A stretch of DNA of 18,712 bases, from the NCBI GenBank assembly GCA_016711045.1, contig JADJTT010000004.1, positions 1-18,712 of the forward strand. The letters are read 5' to 3'. This document shows positions 15,994 to 18,712 of this stretch, piece by piece. This DNA comes from Saprospirales bacterium (GTDB lineage: Bacteria; Bacteroidota; Bacteroidia; Chitinophagales; Saprospiraceae). The position numbers and the translations under genes were made by a program. How positions within the stretch are numbered: position 1 is the first letter of the stretch; each line of letters starts with the position of its first letter. A model generated the notes under the pieces. That model worked only from the letters and a program-made list of their open reading frames with translations. It searched no databases and was not told the DNA's origin.

Positions 15994-17036
15994 AATAAAA
16001 CCTCATACACGATACCCAGTATTTTTGTTCCGATTATCCTCGCCCTGGTCATTATCTTCATGGGCTTATTTGCTGTGAAACAGGCTACCGCCGTCATTGT
16101 GCAGCGCCTGGGAAAATTCCACAGCATCCGCTAGGCGAGCCTTCAGTTTAAGATTCCGCTCATCGACACAGTGGCTGGAAGGGTCAATTTAAAGATCCAG
16201 CAGCTGGATGTGAATGTGGAAACCAAGACGCTCGATAACGTCTTCGTCCGCATCAAAGTATCCGTACAGTTCCGTATTCCACCTGAAAACGTGTTCGACG
16301 CCTTCTACAAGCTGCAAAATCCCGGCGAGCAGATCACGGCCTATATTTTTGACACCGTCCGCCGGGTGCCCAAAATGAAACTCGACGATGTGTTTGTCCG
16401 CAAAGATGATATCGCTATCGCCATCCGCCGCGAGCTGGAAGAGGCCATGAATGAATACGGCTACAATATCGTCAAAGCCCTCGTGACCGACATCGACCCG
16501 GATGAAGACGTGAAGCGCTCAATGAACCACATCAACGCCGCCGAACGGAAAAACTGGCCGCTGAATACGAAGGGAAGCCGAACGGATCCGCATCGTGGCT
16601 AAGGCCCGCGCCGAAGCAGAAAGCAAGCGCCTCCTCAGGGCAGGTATCGCCGACCAGCGTCGCGAGATCGCCAAAGGCCTCGAAAAGAATCGGTCGATAT
16701 CCTCAACAATGTCGGTATCAATTCCCCAGGAAGCTTCCGCACTGATCGTCGTAACCCAACTTTTCGACACCCCTGCAGTCACTGGGTGAAAACAGTCGCA
16801 GCAGCCTGATCCTACCCAACACGCCCTCCTCCGGCAGCGATATGCTCACCCAAATGGTGACGTCCTTCGCCGCCTTTCAGCAATTGGGCGAGCAGATGAA
16901 AGCGGCTCCGGAGGAGACTACGAATGGAAAGAAAAGTAGGCAGTTGGCGGTTGGCAGTTGGCAGTATTTTCCAACTGCCTACCTGAAAGCTGCCTACGGC
17001 GGCCTACTGAGACTGCCTACTGAGACTGCCTACTGA
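15994..17036 (+). CDS. SPFH/Band 7 (stomatin-like) membrane protein, broken by a stop and frameshifts
   Basis: Stomatin-like SPFH proteins form membrane-bound oligomers that organise membrane domains or protease complexes. No ATG is visible; the frame opens about 15994 with SIFVPIILALVIIFMGLFAV, an N-terminal membrane anchor, followed by VKQATAVIVQRLGKFHSI. An in-frame TAG at 16132-16134 stands where CAG (Gln) would fit, then the frame continues FKIPLIDTVAGRVNLKIQQL, VETKTLDNVFVRIKVSVQFR, VRRVPKMKLDDVFVRKDDIA and LVTDIDPDEDVKRSMNHINA. Further shifts from about 16545 are needed to recover the Ala/Glu coiled coil (AKARAEAESKRL; ADQRREIAKGLE), ASALIVVTQ and DMLTQMVTSFAAFQQLGEQM. The last frame runs into heptamer array B; the true C-terminus is probably ETTNGKK at about 16935. 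The Bacteroidota homologues I know are about 310 residues, which fits. Confidence 0.85.
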
Positions 17037-17089
17037 GGCGGCCTACCCAAGACTGCCTACTGAAGACTACCTACTGAAGACTGCCTACT
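16935..17089. repeat. Heptamer array B: second AGTNNNC inverted array between convergent genes
   Basis: The left arm has AGTAGGC, AGTTGGC, GGTTGGC, AGTTGGC (16935-16962). After an AT-rich spacer the right arm on the minus strand reads AGTAGGC, AGTCTTC, AGTAGGT, AGTCTTC, AGTAGGC, AGTCTTG and degenerates inward, with CGGCGGCCTAC interruptions and some 6-base units. Both outer edges begin identically with AAAAGTAGGC, directly on the ends of the two convergent genes. It belongs to the same family as array A (AGTAGGC, AGTTGGC and AGTCTTC are shared). Confidence 0.9.
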
Positions 17090-17793
17090 TTTAAAACTTT
17101 CCTTCCAAAACTGATACCACCACCGGTTTTCCTCAAATTCCTTCTCTGCTTCAATACGCAATACCTTCCAGGCTTCATCGCCTTGCATGTTGCTGAAAAG
17201 GTTCCAGTAATAAAGGGTTTCGTCGCCGGGTTTTTTTGCTGCCCAGCAATCTTTCATGTCAAAACAGGGCGAGAAATCCTCCCGCTGGTCCATGACATTC
17301 GGACGCTCTCCAGCACAAACTGGTCGCTGTACCAATTGTATTGGATCAGGTAGCACGTATCATTGCGCAAAGAGAATGAAGCATCGTTGTTGGTATAACC
17401 GAACGCTTCATTTGAAAAAACAGAGATCGTCACCTCCACTGCCACAGGAGGGTCTTCGTAATAGTCCGTTTCTTCTTCCGTAAAGGAAGGTGCTGCCCAG
17501 AGTGGTGTCGACAGCTACTATTTCTTCTTCCGGAGGCACGGCGCCCAGTTCTTCGTCCTGCACTCCTCCTCTTCTCCGTAGTCCTCGTAATACACTTCTT
17601 CGTCTTCCCAATTGTAGTCATACCCGTAGGTATCTTCATTCCCATCGGAATAAATATCGAATTGCATACCCTCCGCTTCCAAAAGGGGCTGAATGGTATC
17701 CTGTGACAGGAAAATGAAGTTTCCGATGGGTAGTTGCGCCTGGAGGCTCAGCGCCAGTAAACAGGCTGATCGATAAAGGATGCTATTACGCAT
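17057..17793 (-). CDS. Secreted protein of unknown function, acidic and Tyr-rich N-terminal region (frameshifted)
   Basis: No family recognised. ATG 17793 gives a signal peptide (MRNSILYRSACLLALSLQAQ). The mature protein starts LPIGNFIFLSQDTIQPLLEA, then an Asp/Glu/Tyr-rich region (DIYSDGNEDTYGYDYNWEDE) at about residues 45-80. After several frameshifts between about 17530 and 17440 it continues PPVAVEVTISVFSNEAFGYT, LRNDTCYLIQYNWYSDQFVL, then, after another near 17290, FSPCFDMKDCWAAKKPGDET, LYYWNLFSNMQGDEAWKVLR and FEENRWWYQFWKESF. The reconstructed length is about 235 residues. The end as read uses a TAG inside array B; the original C-terminus was probably FWKESFK or close. Cys and Trp content and the signal peptide suggest a periplasmic or extracellular protein. 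Confidence 0.65.
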
Positions 17794-17837
17794 AGGGCTG
17801 TTTTTTTCTTTCGGACTAAGTTACCGCTTTTCCCCAT

Positions 17838-17863
17838 AAAAAACCCCCTCCTGCGCACAGGAG
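17838..17863 (-). terminator. Intrinsic terminator after the T9SS cargo gene
   Basis: On the minus strand CTCCTG-TGCG-CAGGAG forms a 6-bp stem with a 4-base loop, followed by GGGG and six U residues. It lies 68 bases past the stop of the gene at 17931 and 45 bases before the next gene on that strand. Confidence 0.75.
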
Positions 17864-17930
17864 AGAGGCTATCCCAAAAACCGATTACATTCTTAAAGGC
17901 TATAACAGCCTATTATTTCTTTTGAATTAC

Positions 17931-18712
17931 TTATTGCACGACCAACTTGCGGGTCGCTGAGTGGGTAGGCGTATCTAACCGGTAGTAATACACCCCACTG
18001 TTATTCAATTCATTCAATTGGATCTCGTTATATCCCTTTCCAAAGTCGCCGCGAACAGTTTCACCGTCCTCCCGGAGAGGTCCATCACTGTCACCGTCAC
18101 CCGGAGCCGCTTCAGGAAGATGGAGATCAATGGTAGTGACTCCTGAAGGGGTGGGGGCGTTTTTGGTACAGGGCAAAGGTAGCATTTTCCGGCTGACCCA
18201 GGAAATACAAATCAACATTCAGTCGTCCAGAAGTCGAATTGTATGCTTCTGCTTCGGTGAACCGGCTATTTAGTGTTAAAAACCACTCCAACGGGCACTG
18301 GTCCGGGCATTCCAGATCACGGAGAACAGGATATCTCCCTCGTGGAGAGCCGTCGCTTCCGCAGTATTCAGCTCATGGTGATGGCGCCTTCATCCAGCAA
18401 AGCCAACCCGATATTCTCCGATCCGACCACTCCCGGCAGAATTCGGCAAACTCAAGGGCCTGGGGACCGTAATCCAGGGGGTAAACTGGAAGCCGTAAAG
18501 GTCCGCTTCCTGCGCCCGGAAGTCCACACGGAAGGTCTTTCCGGCCGTGAGTTCCTGGTCTGCTACCTGAATACCGAGGTTCCTTCCATGCTGCGTTCTT
18601 CTGCATCGCCCGTCAGGCTGGTAGCTGCACTGCTATTCACATCCCCTACCTTGATCGCCACAAATCGCGGCAAACAGGTGGTCGCGCCCAGGTTGTTGAA
18701 GTTGATCACCTC
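17931..18712 (-). CDS. C-terminal part of a T9SS-secreted protein (cohesin-like domain plus type A sorting domain); 5' end outside window
   Basis: Only the last 260 or so residues are in the window, split by at least five indels. The inferred order is VINFNNLGATTCLPRFVAIK, VGDVNSSAATSLTGDAEE, a cohesin-like beta-sandwich (LDYGPQALEFAEF; EGDILFSVIWNA; LTLNSRFTEAEAYNSTSG; LNVDLYFLGQPENA), and the T9SS type A sorting domain: LYQNAPTPSGVTTIDLHLPE, a degraded VTVTVMDLSG block, FGKGYNEIQLNELNNSGVYY, YRLDTPTHSATRKLVVQ, TAA. Such domains direct proteins through the type IX system to the cell surface, where the tag is removed. The wording of this C-terminus is typical of Saprospiraceae cargo proteins and is the best taxonomic clue in the window. 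The N-terminal activity is unseen. A good intrinsic terminator follows. Confidence 0.8.

Noticed and set aside
1..18712. tRNA or rRNA genes, riboswitches, insertion sequences
   Set aside because: I saw no cloverleaf with TTCGA-type arm, no rRNA core sequence, no transposase motif and no flanking terminal repeats; a dedicated covariance-model search was not possible.

Overview
The window looks like chromosomal DNA of a Bacteroidota bacterium, most likely a relative of Saprospiraceae (Haliscomenobacter or Lewinella type). Supporting signs are very large secreted proteins built from choice-of-anchor D, IPT/TIG, HYR-like and LamG modules, a type IX secretion (T9SS) C-terminal sorting domain, TAnnTTTG-type promoter boxes, and intergenic short-period repeats. 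The taxonomic call is inference from protein style; there is no rRNA gene or other marker.

Layout. 1-1976 (-) is a partial, heavily frameshifted surface protein, followed by a gene-free 768 bp stretch. 2745-8507 (-) is an intact 1920-residue multidomain secreted protein with five tandem IPT repeats. A divergent region at 8508-8904 leads to 8905-10491 (+), an intact protein with an effector-associated-like N-terminus, one membrane helix and TPRs, whose frame runs into a heptamer-repeat array. A small lipoprotein (10415-10807, -) converges on the same array. Then come rmuC (11067-12304, +), two adjacent paralogous PlsC-type acyltransferases (12378-13591 and 13601-14888, both -), miaA (14995-15916, +), an SPFH/stomatin-like gene (15994-17036, +), a second heptamer array between convergent genes (16935-17089), a secreted protein of unknown function (17057-17793, -), and the 3' end of a T9SS cargo gene (17931-18712, -, cut by the window edge).

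Reading frames are clean from 2745 to about 10490. Nearly every gene outside that interval carries several indels, including housekeeping genes (miaA, rmuC). This looks more like uneven sequence quality than biological decay, so I annotate the broken genes as single reconstructed CDSs rather than pseudogenes.

The genes do not form one pathway. The two acyltransferases probably form an operon for phospholipid or lipid acylation; the large proteins are surface or adhesin candidates. The most unusual signal is a set of 7-bp-period repeats, many of the form AGT plus four variable bases. The two largest form inward-facing arms between convergent genes, contain TAG at the gene ends, and are read into the C-terminus of at least one protein.
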